Notes under the pieces: generated by a model
Told to the model about the DNA's origin: nothing
Databases searched by the model: none
The model's input: the letters and a program-made list of their open reading frames with translations, nothing else
Position numbers and translations under genes: made by a program
Source: Dyadobacter sp. 3J3
GTDB lineage: Bacteria > Bacteroidota > Bacteroidia > Cytophagales > Spirosomataceae
Direction: 5' to 3'
NCBI RefSeq assembly: GCF_009801115.1
Contig: NZ_VTOL01000021.1
Span: 21,944-85,943 of the forward strand
DNA length: 64,000 bases
In this document: positions 63,627 to 64,000 of the stretch, piece by piece
Numbering within the stretch: the first letter of the stretch is position 1
How the letters are laid out: the number at the start of each line of letters is the position of its first letter

Positions 63627-64000
63627 GGTTTTTGATGGTTGAAAATATCGAATTGAAAATATTATTAAATAAAACTGTGCCTTTTATATCCCGGATTATT
63701 TACCTCTGATTTTTATTCAGCATTTTGAGAAATGAGCTTATTTTCCTTTTACATCAACAATCATCCATATATCATTTAGTAAGCAATAGCCACGGTAAAC
63801 ATTTGGAAAAATATTTTAAATTAGCTTCATGCAAACCGTCTTTTAACCTATTTGCATAAAAACAGATAATTCAAACCCGTTGGGTGAAATTATGTGATTT
63901 GAATTTTGATATTGTTTATATTCCTGTTGAATATAAATTTATTAAGGTATTGAATCAAAGTTAAGGACGTAATTTTTGCAAGAATTCTTGTTCTAAATCC
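63627..64000. other. Intergenic end of the window
   Basis: No gene is seen in this AT-rich stretch. An ATTCAAA with TTTGAAT pair (around 63870-63905) could form a weak stem, but nothing else supports an element. It may hold the promoter of a gene beyond the window. Confidence 0.4.

Noticed and set aside
1..64000. tRNA, rRNA, CRISPR arrays and complete insertion sequences
   Set aside because: Looked for by eye and not found; no transposase or integrase frame is present.

Overview
The window looks like a chromosomal segment of a Bacteroidota bacterium, most likely of the order Cytophagales and Dyadobacter- or Spirosoma-like. This is inferred from gene content, not from a search. The signs are many lipoproteins with an SC or GC lipobox, a TonB-dependent receptor with a carboxypeptidase-regulatory N-terminus, LytS/LytTR and TPR-type regulators, a GH92 mannosidase, -7 elements of the form TAnnTTTG, and almost no Shine-Dalgarno sequences. 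No rRNA, tRNA, CRISPR array, phage gene or intact transposase was seen.

Layout. 1-7000: two extracytoplasmic phosphoesterase-like lipoproteins (a phytase-like esterase cut by the window edge, and a PhoX-like protein), a di-heme cytochrome c peroxidase with an extra helical N-terminus, and an unrecognised secreted protein. 7080-11800: a structured inverted repeat, a two-gene ABC transporter, a GNAT acetyltransferase, an SDR oxidoreductase with an AraC regulator, and a tiny lipoprotein. 12000-19250: the most striking block. It holds three MbnP-family lipoproteins, two MbnH-type di-heme enzymes, a predicted outer-membrane barrel beginning CDACGC, a small cytochrome c, and two paralogous small membrane proteins with a C-x9-C-x3-C motif. 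It reads as a copper-handling locus built around kynurenine-type MbnP copper proteins, without a visible methanobactin gene. 19500-21450: two unrecognised exported proteins. 21580-21830: a candidate structured RNA on the minus strand. 22060-29200: a phosphate or phytate acquisition locus with a TPR/HTH regulator, a TonB-dependent receptor, a beta-helix lipoprotein and a beta-propeller phytase.

29600-46500: mixed housekeeping and accessory genes. These include a toxin-antitoxin pair with a decayed toxin, an MsbA-like exporter, a divergent MsrA, a ferric-reductase-like flavoprotein, a quinone oxidoreductase with a Crp-family regulator, an alpha/beta hydrolase, a TIM-barrel protein, a membrane protein overlapping a methyltransferase-glycosyltransferase fusion, an ABM-domain protein, a CheY-like regulator, an SRPBCC protein and a PAS histidine kinase.

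46530-52520 (minus strand): a compact RiPP locus. It has LytTR and LytS regulators, a 45-residue precursor absent from ordinary ORF lists, a degenerate receiver-like protein coupled to it by a GTGA overlap, and a full-length LanB dehydratase. The precursor has many Ser and Thr residues but no Cys, and no LanC is present, so classical lanthionine rings cannot form from it. This is the best candidate for an undescribed system. A shared CTGGTCG-type element lies upstream of both the regulator pair and the precursor.

53200-64000: an HU protein, an MYG1-like hydrolase, a YD-repeat-like lipoprotein, a GH92 mannosidase, a DUF2798 and Crp/Fnr pair preceded by a near-perfect FNR-type box, a large multi-PAS histidine kinase with its stand-alone receiver, and two small hypothetical proteins.
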